Shown here piece after piece: positions 33,875-45,147 of a DNA stretch of 64,000 nt (position 1 is its first letter; the number at the start of each line of letters is the position of its first letter). The position numbers were made by a program, and so were the translations under genes. Origin of the DNA: Lindgomyces ingoldianus (lineage: Eukaryota > Ascomycota > Dothideomycetes > Pleosporales > Lindgomycetaceae); contig NW_022985187.1 in assembly GCF_010093535.1 (NCBI RefSeq), positions 540,051 to 604,050 on the forward strand, in the 5' to 3' direction. The notes below the pieces were generated by a model. That model did not search any database. It saw only the letters and a program-made list of their open reading frames with translations, and was not told where the DNA came from.

Positions 33875-36800
33875 CTCTAGCACTATATAGTACAGTACAG
33901 CTTAGAATATTATTTAGATACTACTTCTGCTTCTTACTTACATGTTTGCATGTTATGCCTAGTCTAATTACACTGTCTGTAGCGCCTTTAAAATAGCTTA
34001 CTTACTTTAGCTTACACGTACTTTTTAACGTTCTTCTTATTACCATGCGTTTTAAACTCTTTTAGAGCTGTTAAGTGTAGGCTTTTTTAAATTATTAAAA
34101 GTTTTTTTACTTTAAATTATTTTCTTTTATATAATTTATGTTATGTAGTAGCCTTATTAGCTGCTTAAAGCTTAGTAATTTTTTATTACACTAACACTAG
34201 CTTATATATAATTATTACTACCTTTTTTAAGACCTTTTTAAACACTTTAATTATAGAAGTTAGTAAACTATTTATATGCTTTTAAATTTTTATCTTTATA
34301 AGCATTAATTATAACCTAAGTTTTAAAGTATTACTTAGAGTTTATAACTACAAGGGCTTATTATATATAAGTAGTAGTAGTAATAAAGTGCGCAACTTTA
34401 CATTAAAGCCTATTATAACTTATTATAAGTTAAAAGAAACTAATCTAGCGCTTTAAAACTTTTCTTAGATATTACTAAAAGTAATTATAGCATTATAAGC
34501 TACTTTAAAGCATAGTAAGAACTTTATTTTTATAATATAAGTAATCTAGTTGCGCATAAGGTTTTTAGCTTAGCACTTATACACTTTTTTTTAAAAAAGT
34601 AAAACAACCTACATTAAGTAGCTATAAAAAGTGTAATAAGTAAAAAAGCATGTAAATAGTAATAATTTTATTATTTTTATAGTATTACTAAAAATAAAGT
34701 AAGTTATAGCTCTTATAGCTATTAGTAACTAGTAGATAGTAGCTGCTAATAGTACACTTCTTTATATATATATTAAAGTGCTTTAACTAGTCTAGACTAA
34801 GCTAATTAGTAGTCTAGCTACACTTAGAAATTATAATAACTTAATTCTAAAGTAGATTTTTTTTATACTAGTTTAAAAAGTAGTTGCTACTTTAAAAAAT
34901 AATAAAAAGTAAAATAGCTTACTTTTTAGTATTAATGCTCTAAATAGCTATTGTCTACTTTTAGTTACCTAGCTAGACTGCTTTTAGCTATTCTTATTTC
35001 GCTAAACTTATAATAACTATTTTAGTAGATATCTAGCTTATTATAAACTTTATTTTATTAAAGTTATATATGTTATTATTTTAGATACTATACTTAGCTT
35101 TAATATTTTTTATAAAGTTAAACTAGCTTTAAATTACTATAAAATCTTTATAAAAAGTTTTTTTATAGTTATACTTACACTTAAACTTTACTTTAAGCTT
35201 TAAGTAACACTTAATAAACATATTAAGCTAGTTTATGCTAATATAGCTTATATTATACTTAGCGCGTAAAGAATTAGCTATATTAGCTATAGCTACTAGC
35301 TAAGAGGGAAATCTTTACATATTTAGCTTAAGTATGTGCTAAATAATTACTTACTTTTTATTATTATCTAGCTTTTATAAGTTAGCTATATAATTAGCTT
35401 AAGAAAGTTATTTAGTGTGTTAGTTACTTATTATTTTTTAAAAGACTTTATAGATAGCTGCAGCATATTACTTAAAAAGTATTATATTTTATTTAAAAGC
35501 TTAAAGTATAAGCTGCATCTAACATTTTTTAACACATCTAAGTAGTGTTGTTACAAATGCATTAGTGTAGGAAAAGTAGTGTAGTAGAGTTTTAGCAAAA
35601 GTAAGTAACTTAGGTGTGTAAGCAACTTCCCTGTAAAGTACATTATATACTTTTTTACTTATTACACTTTTTATAGCTATTTAATGTAGGTTGTTTTACT
35701 TCTTTAAAAAAAGTCTATAAGCGCTAAGCTGAAAACCTTATGCGTAACTAAATTACTTATATTATAAAAATAAAGTTCTTACTATGCTTTAAAGTAGCTT
35801 ATAATGCTATAATTACTTTTAGTAATATTTAAAAAGAGTTTTAAGGCGCTAGATTAGTTTTTTTAACCTATAATAAGTTATAATAAGCCTTAATGTAAAG
35901 TTACGCACTTTATTACTACTACTACTTTTATATAATAAGCTCTAGCAGTTGCAAACCTTAAGTAATACCTTAGAACTTAAGTTATAATTAATGCTTATAA
36001 AAATAAGAATTTAGAAGCATATAACATACTTTACAGGCGAGTTGCTCACACACCTGAGTCGCTTACTTTTGCCAAGACCCCACCCTAATAAACTCTATTA
36101 TAGCCTATAACAACCCGCTCTAGCACTATATAGTATAGTATAGCCTAGAATATTATTTAGATACTACTTCTACTTCTGACTTACACATTTGCGCGTTATG
36201 CCTAGTCTAATTGCACTGTCTATAGCGCCTTTAGGATAGCTTACTTACTTTAGCTTACACTTGCTTCTTTGCTTTCTTTTTATTACTATGCGCCTTAAAC
36301 TTCTTTAAAGCTGTCAAGTGTAAGCTTTTTTAAATTATTAAAGTTTTTTCTACTTTAATCTGCTTTTTTTATATAATCAGCTACTTAAAGCTTTGTAATT
36401 TTCTATTACACTAACACTAGCTTATATATAATTATTGCTGCCCTTTTTAAGACCTTTTTAAACACTTTAACTATAAATGTTAGTAAACTATTTATATACT
36501 TTTAAATTTTTATTTTTATAAGCATTAATTATAACCTAAATTTTAGAGTATTACTTAAAGTTTATAACTACTAAGGCTTGTTATATATAAGTAGTAGTAG
36601 TAATAAAGTGCGCAACTTTATATTAAAGCCTATTATAACTTATTATAGGTTAAAAAGAACTAATCTAGCGCTTTAAAACTCGTTTTAAATATTACTAAAA
36701 ATAATTATAGCATTATAAGCTACTTTAAAGCATAGTAGAAACTTTATTTTTATAATATAAGTAATTTAGTTGTGTATAAGGTTTTTAGCTTAGCGCTTAT

Positions 36801-37559
36801 ATACTTTTTTTAAAGAAGTAAAACAACCTACATTAAGTAGCTATAAAAAGTGTAATAAGTAAAAAAGTAAAAAAGTATATAAATAGTAATAATCTTATTA
36901 TTTTTATAGTATTACTAAAAGCAAAGTAAGTTGTAGCTTTTATAGCTATTAATAACTAGCAAATAGTAGCTGCTAATAGTACACTTTTTTATATGCATGT
37001 TAAAGTGCTTTAACTAGTTTAAACTAAGCTAATTAGTAGTTTAGCTACACTTAGAAATTATAATAACTTAATTTTAAAGTAGATTTTTTTTATACTAGTT
37101 TAAAAAGTAGTTGCTACTCTAAAAGATAATAAAAAGTAGAATAGCTTACTTTTTAGCATTAATGCTTTAGATAGCTATTATCTACTTCTAGTTACCTAGC
37201 TAGACTGCTTTTAGCTGTCTTTATCTTTCTAAACTTATAATAACTACTTTAGTAGATATCTAGCCTATTATAAACCTTATTTTCTTAAAGTTATATATGT
37301 TATTATTTTAAATGCTATACTTAGCTTTAATATTCTTTATAAAGTTAAACTAGCTTTAAATTACTATAAGATTCTTATAAAAAGCTTTTTTATAGTTATA
37401 CTTATAACGTACTTCACGGGCGAGTTGCTCACACACCCGAGTCGCTCACTTTTGCCAAGACCCCACCCCAACAAACTCTATTATGGCCCATAACAACCCG
37501 CTCTAGCACTATATAGTACAGTACAGCCTAGAATATTATTTAGATACTACTTCTACTTC

Positions 37560-39290
37560 TTACTTACATGTTTGCGTGTTATGCCTAGTCTAATTGCACT
37601 GTCTATAGCGCCTTTAGAATAGCTTACCTACTTTACCTTGCACCTGCTTCTTTGCCTTCTTTCTGTTACTGCGCGCCCTAAACTTCTTTAGAGCTGTTAA
37701 GCGTAGGCTTTTCTAAATTATTAAGGTCTTTTCTGCCTTAATCTACTTTCTTTTATGTAATTTATGTTATATAGTAGCCTTATTAGCTACTTAAAGCTTA
37801 GTAATTTTCTATTATGCTAACACTAGCTTATATATAATTATTACTGCCCCCTTTAAAACTTTTTTAAACACTTTAACTATAAAAGTTAGTAAACTATTTA
37901 TATGCTTTTAAATTTTTATCTTTATAAGTATTAATTATAACCTAAGTTCTAAGGTATTACTTAGGGTTTATAACTACTAGAGCTTATTATATATAGGTAG
38001 TAGTTATAATAAAGTGCATAACTTTACATTAAAGCCTATTATAACTTATTATTATAAGTTAAAAGAAACTAATCTAGCACTTTAAAACTCTTCTTAAATA
38101 TTACTAAAAGTAATTACAGCATTATAAGCTACTTTAAAGCATAGTAGAAACTTTATTGTTATAATATAAGTAATTTAGTTATGTATAAAGTTTTTAGCTT
38201 AGCACTTATACACCTTCTTTAAAGAAGTAAAATAACCTACATTAAGAAGCTATAAAAAGTGCAATAAGTAAAAAAGTATATAAATAGTAATAATTTTATT
38301 ATCTTTATAGTATTACTAGAAATAAAGTAAGTTATAGCTTTTATAGCTATTAATAACTAGTAGATAGTAGCTGCTAATAGTAATAATTTTATTATCTTTA
38401 TAGTATTACTAGAAATAAAGTAAGTTATAGCTTTTATAGCTATTAATAACTAGCAGATAGTAGCTGCTAACAGTACACTTCTTTATATGCGCGTTAAAGT
38501 GCTTTAACTAGTCTAGACTAAGCTAATTAGTAGTCTAGCTGCGCTTAGAGATTATAATAACTTAATTCTAAAGTAAATTTTCTTTCTTATACTAGTTTAA
38601 ACAGTAGTTGCTACCCTAAAAAATAATAAAAGGCAGAATAGCCTACTTTTTAGCATTAATGCCCTAGATAGCTGTTGTCTACTCCTAGTTACCTAGCTAG
38701 ACTGCTTTTAGCTATCCTTGTCTCTCTAAACCTATAATAACTGCTCTAGTAGATATCTAGCCTATTATAAACTTTATCTTATTAAAGTTGTATATGTTAT
38801 TATCTTAGATACTATACTTAGCTTTAATATTCTTTATAAGGTTAAACTAGCTTTAAATTACTATAAGATTTTTATAAAAAGCTTTTTTATAGTTATACTT
38901 ACACTTAAACTTTACTTTAAGCTCTAGGTAATACTTAATAAACATATTAGGCTAGTTTATGCTAACATAGCCTATATTATGCTTAGCGTGTAAAGAATTA
39001 GCTATATTAGCTATAGCTGCTAGCTAGGGGGGAAATCCTTGCGCATTTAGCTTAAGTATGTGCTAAATAATTACTTACTTTTTATTATTATCTAGCTTTT
39101 ATAAGTTAGCTGTATAATTAGCTTAAAAAAGTTGTCTAGTGTGTTAGTTACTTATTATCTTTTAAAAGACCTTATAGATAGCTGCAGTGTGTTGCTTAGA
39201 AAGTGTTATGTTTTATTTAAGAGCTTAAAGTGTAAGCTGTATTTAATATTCCTTTAACATGTCTAAGTAGTGTTGTTAGAAATGCATTAG
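37560..39290 (-). pseudogene. pogo/Fot1 transposase remnant in Fot-d (best copy)
   Basis: Reading the minus strand from about 39250: QLTL.ALK.NITLS and a TAAIYKV stretch (pogo-type helix-turn-helix), then KLNARISPLASS-like sequence. Further on is ATNIYNF-type sequence leading to RISTRAVI around 38750, then a WTTA block near 38670. The later NKLGLNWL-like and CMPPHSSHLLQPL-type regions are partly readable near 38500-38200. Normal length is about 500-540 residues, which fits. Stops are mainly TAA/TAG. Such enzymes bind the inverted ends and insert at TA. Confidence 0.8.
38288..38478. repeat. Tandem duplication of about 96 bp inside Fot-d
   Basis: The segment starting TAATAATTTTATTATCTTTA and ending GTAGCTGCTAATAG occurs twice in a row, nearly identical. 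The other Fot1 copies have it once. It lies within the transposase, near its last third. Confidence 0.85.
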
Positions 39291-40331
39291 TATAAAAAAA
39301 GTAGTGTAGTAGAGTCTTAGCAAAAGTAAGCAACTTAGGTGTGTAAGCAACTTACCTGTAAAGTACGTTACTTAAACTTTACTTTAACCTTTAAGTAATA
39401 CTTAATAAAAATATTAAGCTAGTTTATGCTAATATAGCTTATATTATGCTTAGCATGTAAAAAATTAGCTATATTAGCTATAGCTGCTAGCTAGAGGGGA
39501 AATCCTTATGCATTTAGCTTAAGTATGTGCTAAATAATTACCTACTTTTTATTATTATCTAGCTTTTATAAGTTAGCTATATAATTAGCTTAAAAAAGTT
39601 ATTTAGTATATTAGTTACTTATTATTTTTTAAAAGACTTTATAAATAGCTGCAGCATGTTACTTAAAAAGTGTTATATTTTATTTAAAAGCTTAAAGTGT
39701 AAGCTATATTTAACATTCTTTTAACATGTCTAAGTAGTGTTATTAGAAATGCATTAGTATAAAAAGAGTAGTGTAGTAGAGTCTTAGCAAAAGTAAGCAA
39801 CTTAGGTGTGTAAGCAACTTACCTATAAAGTATGTTAAATAGTTTACTAACTTTTATAGTTAAGATGTTTAAAAAGGTTTTAGAAAGAGTAGTAATAATT
39901 ATGTATAAGCTAGTATTAGTGTAATAAGAAATTACTAAGCTTTAAGTAGCTAATAAAGCTACTACATAACATAAATTACATAAAAAAAGGCAGATTAAAG
40001 TAGAAAAAACTTTACTAATTTAAAAAAGCTTACACTTAACAGCTGTAAAAAAGTTTAGGGCACATAGTAATAAAAAGAAAGTAAAGAAGCAGGTGTAAGC
40101 TAAAGTAGGGAATCTATTCTAAAGGCGCTATAAATAGTGTAATTAGACTAGGCATAACACATAAATGTGTAAGCAAAAAGCAGAAGTAGTATCTAAATAA
40201 TATTCTAGGCTGTACTATACTATATAGTGCTAGAGCAGGTTGTTATAGGCTATAATAGAGTTTGTTAGGGTAGAGTCTTAGCAAAAGTAAGCAACTTAGG
40301 TGTGTAAGCAACTCGCCTGTGAAGTACGTTA

Positions 40332-41170
40332 GCTAACTTATAAAAGCTAGGTAATAATAAAGAGTAGGTAATTATTAAGACTATACTTAAGCTATATGCG
40401 CAAGAATTCTCCTCTTAGATAGCATTTATAGCTAATATAGCTAATTCTTTACACGCTAAGCATAATTTAGGCTATATTAGCATAAACTAGCCTAGTATAT
40501 TTATAAAGCATTATTTAAAGCTTAAAATAAAGTTTTAAGTGTAAGTATAGTTAATAGATATTTAGCATATAATAAAGCCTGTTTTACTAAAGTTGTATGT
40601 GTTATTATTCTAGATGCTATACTTAGCTTTAATATTCTCTATAAGGTTAAACCTGCTCTAAATTACTTTAGAACTCTTATAAAAGGCTTTTTTATAGTTA
40701 TACTATGTGTAAATGTTACTTTAAAGTGTAAATAACACTTCTTAAACATACTAAGCTAGTTTATACTAATATAGCCTAAATTACACTTAGCGCGTAAAGA
40801 ATTAGCTATATTAGCTATAAATACTATTTAAAAGAAAAATCTTTACGTATATAGCTTAACTATTGTCTTAATAATTACCTACTTTTTATTACTTAGCTTT
40901 TATAAGTTAGCTGTAGAATTAGCTTATAAAAGTTATCTATTGCTGTAGTTATTTATTATCTTTTAAAAGACTTTATACATAGCTACAGCATGTTTCTTTA
41001 AAAGTTTTATATTTTATTTAAAAGCTTAGAGTGTAAGCTATATCTAACATTTTTTTTAGCATGTCTAAGTAGTGTTGTTAGAAATACATTACTATAAGAA
41101 AAGTAGTTTAGTAGGGTCTTAGCAAAAGTAAGCAACTTAGGTGTGTAAGCAACTCGCCTGTAAAGTACGT
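40332..41170. mobile_element. Right part of a palindromic Fot1 derivative
   Basis: The segment folds on itself: about 40332-40555 (GCTAACTTATAAAAGC onward) is the inverted complement of about 40700-40935, around a short centre. It ends with a Fot1-type inverted end (GCCTGTAAAGTACGT) and TA at 41171-41172, which matches the TA at 11987-11988. It is homologous to the right three quarters of the palindromic element at 59693-61838. Confidence 0.8.
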
Positions 41171-41172
41171 TA

Positions 41173-41636
41173 TACTACATATAGAGATAGCATTAAGTAA
41201 AAAAGAGTTAAAGATCCTTAAGCAATTCTCTAAAAGGCTTTAAAAAGGCTAGTTTTAAAGTTTTCTTACCTATAATGCTTACTTTCTTAGCTAATGCGTT
41301 CTAAAGATTTGCTAGGCCTACCTGCAGCGCGTGTATTTATAAGTTAGTAGCTGCAGCAGCTGTAGCTGCTTAGAGAGTTAGTGCTAAAGGCTAGGCATTA
41401 AGTTAGATTATTTTTTAGTTTAAACATTTTACTTTTTTATAAAGGCTAACTAGTATGCTAACTTTATTACTAATTTATTAAAGTTTCTTAATGTTATTCT
41501 AAATGCTATTAATTTACTTAGCTAGAACTTCTTTATTAGCAGTAGAGACTTCTAGTAATTCTAATAAGGCTGTGTAGGCTATGTTAGAATTAATGTTATG
41601 TTATAAGGTTATACTTTTTAGAGGTGTAGTGTTTAA
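41173..41636 (-). pseudogene. gag remnant, gypsy A3 (first part)
   Basis: Minus-strand sequence downstream of the A3 5' LTR. It aligns with 13700-14140 of A2 (TAGCCTACACAGC at its start, TTTTAAAGC later). Heavily RIPped. Confidence 0.7.
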
Positions 41637-43623
41637 TGTTATAATCCTTGCTTCTGTAAAGCGCACAGGTTAATGTTATCTCTAGAAGATAAGACAGAGT
41701 AGGAGGGGCCAACAGTAGGGTGTACAGTCCTACATAATATCTAATAGGCTAATAGAGCAGTGTAGAGCAACTAGATTATAGTTTACCCTGTAACAGCAGT
41801 ATAAAGGCTAGGTTAAACAGTCCTGTAGACAGAATTAGAGGTATATATGTTGCAAGATATATAGATAGTATTATAGCTTATTAGAAAGCTAAATGCTACT
41901 TAGTCTATATAAGCAGTAACTTAAATAATAAAGTAAACATTAAACACGCTGTCTAAAGATAGTGTTTTAACTAGACTATATATATATCTAATAGTGCTAA
42001 GAACAAGTTGTTAGAGTTTAAGCAAGCTTGCTGTACAGCAGGGTTGCCGTTTACTATAGTAATAGTAATTACTATTACTATAGTAATTACTATGCAACCT
42101 TTTAGCTCTAGTAATAGTAATTACTATGCAACCTTTTAGCTCTAGTAATAGTAATTACTATTACTAGGTAGGCATAGTAATAGTAATTACTATTACTAGG
42201 TGTGTATAGTAATAGTAATTACTATTACTAGGTGTGTATAGTAATAGTAATTACTATTACTAGGTAGGTATAGTAATAGTAATTACTATTACTATTACTA
42301 NNNNNNNNNNNNNNNNNNNNNNNNNNNNNNNNNNNNNNNNNNNNNNNNNNNNNNNNNNNNNNNNNNNNNNNNNNNNNNNNNNNNNNNNNNNNNNNNNNNN
42401 NNNNNNNNNNNNNNNNNNNNNNNNNNNNNNNNNNNNNNNNNNNNNNNNNNNNNNNNNNNNNNNNNNNNNNNNNNNNNNNNNNNNNNNNNNNNNNNNNNNN
42501 NNNNNNNNNNNNNNNNNNNNNNNNNNNNNNNNNNNNNNNNNNNNNNNNNNNNNNNNNNNNNNNNNNNNNNNNNNNNNNNNNNNNNNNNNNNNNNNNNNNN
42601 NNNNNNNNNNNNNNNNNNNNNNNNNNNNNNNNNNNNNNNNNNNNNNNNNNNNNNNNNNNNNNNNNNNNNNNNNNNNNNNNNNNNNNNNNNNNNNNNNNNN
42701 NNNNNNNNNNNNNNNNNNNNNNNNNNNNNNNNNNNNNNNNNNNNNNNNNNNNNNNNNNNNNNNNNNNNNNNNNNNNNNNNNNNNNNNNNNNNNNNNNNNN
42801 NNNNNNNNNNNNNNNNNNNNNNNNNNNNNNNNNNNNNNNNNNNNNNNNNNNNNNNNNNNNNNNNNNNNNNNNNNNNNNNNNNNNNNNNNNNNNNNNNNNN
42901 NNNNNNNNNNNNNNNNNNNNNNNNNNNNNNNNNNNNNNNNNNNNNNNNNNNNNNNNNNNNNNNNNNNNNNNNNNNNNNNNNNNNNNNNNNNNNNNNNNNN
43001 NNNNNNNNNNNNNNNNNNNNAAGCTTTATATATTACTAGAGACATAAGAATTATTATATACTATTATAATACTTATTACTTTTACTACTTAAAATCTTTT
43101 TCTATAAAATATCTATTTATAGAAATAGTAATTACTTAGTAATTACTATAGTAATTACTACGTACCTCTAGTAATAGTAATTACTATTACTAGAAAAATA
43201 GTAATTACTATAGCAATTACTAGGCGCTTCTAGTAATAGTAATTACTATTACTAGGTAGTTATAGTAATAGTAATTACTATTACTAGGTACTTATAGTAA
43301 TAGTAATTACTATTACTAGGTACTTATAGTAATAGTAATTACTAGCACTTAGTAATTACTATAGTAATTACTTAGTAATTACTAAGTAATTACTATTACT
43401 AAAAAGTGGCAACCCTGCTGTACAGTAAACTTGTTTAACTTGTTTAGGCTTGTTCTGCCTTCCTAACCTGCTGTCTTATTAGATGACGCATTCTTCTGCA
43501 ATCCTAGGCAGCTGCGCTGCCTCCGCGTCTTCCAATTAGTCTGTAAGCGGGCTCTGTTCCAACCCGGCTAGGTTGTGGAGTACCGCAGGTGGAGTTACGT
43601 TGGTCTAACCATAGACTGTAACA
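41637..43623 (-). repeat. 5' LTR of gypsy A3, split by hAT-3
   Basis: TGTTATAATCC at the left and GACTGTAACA at the right on the plus strand, the complement of the A LTR. Without hAT-3 and its duplication it is 600 bp, as expected. The right part (43426-43623) is only lightly RIPped and keeps CCCGGC and CCGCGTC. Confidence 0.9.
42039..43417. mobile_element. hAT-3: non-autonomous hAT element in the A3 LTR
   Basis: Ends CAGGGTTGCCG and AGTGGCAACCCTG; exact 8-bp duplication CTGTACAG (42031-42038 and 43418-43425). It carries the same 32-bp palindromic minisatellite as hAT-2. A 720-N gap (42301-43020) is followed by unique sequence (43021-43130) shared with hAT-4 at 60590-60700. The minus-strand frame spanning the N-run is an artefact. 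Confidence 0.94.
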
Positions 43624-43718
43624 TCCTCTAGATTCTTTAGGTTCTAAAGAACCTTTATATGTTCCTTTTCTAAGTAATCTTAGGCAGTGTTTAAAATAAA
43701 GGCATTATATCTACTACT

Positions 43719-43919
43719 TGTAAGGCCGGATGTCCCAGAACGGGCCAGTATGGCCTCACCTGACCTGTTTGGAGGTCATATGACCTGTGCTTCGTATATA
43801 AGCATGAATCCTGACAAGCGAGGCTTGGCAGCGATTCGTCTCTCTTACAATACACTCCTATCTTTCTCCGAAAGCGTGCTCTCAGTGCTATCCGTGCTAC
43901 TTACCATCCTATCTTTACA
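43719..43919. mobile_element. Un-RIPped 201-bp solo LTR in A4
   Basis: TGTAAGGCCGGATGTCC to CTATCTTTACA, with the exact duplication CTACT (43714-43718 and 43920-43924). It is markedly GC-richer than its surroundings, with intact CpG/CpA. It has a TATA-like CGTATATAAGC near 43794. Excision restores the A-family text around TTTTTTACACACTT. The plus-strand open frame 43687-43983 runs across it only because it is un-RIPped. Confidence 0.92.
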
Positions 43920-44213
43920 CTACTCTTTTTTACACACTTTATGCACTTGTCTAATAACAGCGTTAGAACATATAATAAACTAGAAAACTAATAAAGACTA
44001 TAAGGCTACATCTTTAAATAATAAAGTAGATTAAGGTAAAAAATAGTGCAAGAATAATAAGTATAGGTTAACTAGTAAGGCATATTTTAAAGTTAAAAAA
44101 ATAAATATCTAGAAAGCTTTTATAGTAAAAGACTTATAAGTAATAAAGAATTTCTAACACTTATAGCAGTGTAGGCAGAGCAGTAAGAACGCTGCTAGGG
44201 AAGAAGACCTGCG

Positions 44214-44875
44214 TGTTACAGTCTATAAATAGACTATGCAGAATCCTAGGATCTAGCTCTACTGCTTAAATAAGCAAGCTTAGAACTCTTTTATGCTTAA
44301 ATAGAAAAAGCTAAACAACCTCTCTAGTCTAGTAAAGAATAACTTATTAGACTAGGCGCTAGATAAGTGTATTATCTAGTAGAAAATATGCGTAATAGAT
44401 TGCAGTAATTATAGTAATTATAACACTTAGTATAGACTAAGATAGTAATTACTATAAAATAGATTACAGTAATTGCAGCAACTATAACACTTAGTAAAGG
44501 CTAAAACAGCAATTACTGCACAGGCACAACTGTATATAAAGAACAGTAATAATTAACTTTAGAAAGGTGTAATTAAAGTTTAGTTTATTTTTACATAGAC
44601 TAGTAGCATTCTAGCTTTCTAAAGAGCTGTAATACTAGTTGTATATCTTACACTATATATACCTCTACTTCTGTCTATTAGACTGTTTAACCTAGCGCCT
44701 ATACCGCTGTCTAAGGGCAAACCACAATTTAGCCTTCTCCTTTTCTCCCTACCTAGAGTCACGCTAAGGACTGTACACATAAGGAAGTCTCCCCCCTTTT
44801 TATCCCTGCAGCTAACCTAGGCCTGTGTGCTTAGAGCATCCCTAAATAGGACCCTCCTAAGCAAGAATTGTAACA
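44214..44875 (+). repeat. 3' LTR of A4 with internal duplication
   Basis: TGTTACAGTCTATAAATAG to AAGAATTGTAACA. It contains two adjacent copies of an about 62-bp segment (44397-44457 and 44460-44520), each with CAGTAATT, TATAACACTTAGTA and a final AATTACT. The other A LTRs lack it. Confidence 0.82.
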
Positions 44876-44947
44876 TAAACTTACATAAAATTTACTAAAA
44901 TAAGCAGAAGTAAGCTTTTAAAGTATTATATAATACTTTATTATTGT

Positions 44948-45147
44948 AAGAGCACTGTGAAGCAGGAAGCATAAAGCGCAGAAGGGGGTACAGGATAGTA
45001 TTAATAGACAAATCCTTAAGGAGACTCAGGGGTTCGTGAGAGGATATATATATGTGTGCTAGAGCACGTGACAGGACGTCATGTGCCTAAGGCTAGGCTA
45101 AGGGCTCTCTAGGGAGAGTCTAAGGCATGTCTAAGTTAACTGTAACA
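44948..45147 (-). repeat. 3' LTR of element G
   Basis: 200 bp, TGTAAGAGCACTG to TTAACTGTAACA on the plus strand. It holds GGATATATATATGTG (TATA-like on either strand) and an inverted repeat GCACGTGAC/GTCATGTGC. The adjacent minus-strand purine run supports the orientation. Confidence 0.78.

Larger units (their letters stand above)
12982..35643 (-). mobile_element. Fot-b: Fot1/pogo transposon nested in Fot-a
   Basis: Its ends ACATACTTTATAGGC and CCTGTAAAGTACAT are RIP variants of the ACGTACTTCACAGGC end. TA lies on both sides (12980-12981 and 35644-35645). Excising it restores ACTATTTATATAC, as seen intact in Fot-e near 62316. Without gypsy A2 it measures about 1863 bp. The transposase is on the minus strand (33880-35560), degenerate, with the same blocks as Fot-d. 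Confidence 0.92.
37407..39368 (-). mobile_element. Fot-d: uninterrupted Fot1/pogo transposon nested in Fot-c
   Basis: 1962 bp, ends ACGTACTTCACGGGCGAGTT and ACCTGTAAAGTACGT; TA on both sides (37405-37406 and 39369-39370). The target reads ACTTATACTTAAAC after excision, matching ACTTACACTTAAAC at 35175 with one CpA-to-TpA change. It is the only copy without an insertion and has the best kept left end. It is about 100 bp longer than the others because of an internal tandem duplication. Confidence 0.95.
36024..39835 (-). mobile_element. Fot-c: Fot1/pogo transposon nested in Fot-a
   Basis: Ends ACATACTTTACAGGCGAG and CCTATAAAGTATGT; TA on both sides (36022-36023 and 39836-39837). Excision restores AGCATATAAATAGTTTAC, compare 62925-62940 in Fot-e. 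Net length without Fot-d is about 1848 bp. The minus-strand transposase is degenerate and split at 37406. Confidence 0.92.
12080..39900 (+). pseudogene. pogo/Fot1 transposase remnant in Fot-a, in pieces
   Basis: Plus-strand pieces at 12080-12979, 35646-36021 and about 39838-39900 align with the minus-strand transposase of Fot-d. They hold the N-terminal helix-turn-helix region and much of the DDE domain, including IGRISTRAVI-like and lysine-rich blocks, then the C-terminal block. It is broken both by TAA/TAG and by two insertions. Confidence 0.72.
11989..40329 (+). mobile_element. Fot-a: Fot1/pogo transposon hosting the central nest
   Basis: The left inverted end (ATGTACTTCACAGGCGAGTT) starts at 11989 and the right end (CGCCTGTGAAGTACGT) stops at 40329. 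After subtracting Fot-b (12982-35643) and Fot-c (36024-39835) with their TA duplications, about 1863 bp remain, equal to the other copies. The transposase frame is on the plus strand. Its left TA matches the A3 target, but its right flank enters a palindromic Fot1 derivative (40332-41170), so the left edge was probably reshaped by recombination between inverted ends. Confidence 0.85.
10369..43623 (-). mobile_element. Gypsy A-family element A3, minus strand, split by a 29-kb nest
   Basis: The 5' LTR is at 41637-43623 (minus) and gag follows at 41636-41173, then resumes at 11988-10369. Joining 41173 to 11988 reproduces the continuous sequence of A2 around 14110-14165, with one TA shared. The inserted block is therefore exactly 11989-41170 with a TA duplication (11987-11988 and 41171-41172). 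At 10369 A3 is cut by element E1 within a region equivalent to about 15750 of A2. Its pol and 3' LTR are not seen. Confidence 0.88.
43624..44875 (+). mobile_element. Gypsy A-family element A4, 3' end only, plus strand
   Basis: 43624-44213 aligns with the ORF3/3' region of A1 (TTTTTTACACACTTTATGC and GCAGAGCAGTAAGAACGCTG blocks). The LTR follows at 44214-44875. The LTR is 662 bp and diverged from the other A LTRs, so this is a subfamily. It is cut on the left at the end of A3, consistent with A3 having inserted into A4. The solo LTR at 43719-43919 interrupts it. Confidence 0.8.

Noticed and set aside
42260..43045. Minus-strand 261-residue frame
   Set aside because: It is almost wholly the 720-N gap inside hAT-3; no coding evidence.
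43687..43983. Plus-strand 98-residue frame
   Set aside because: It is open only because the solo LTR at 43719-43919 is un-RIPped; both ends are gypsy A4 remnant.
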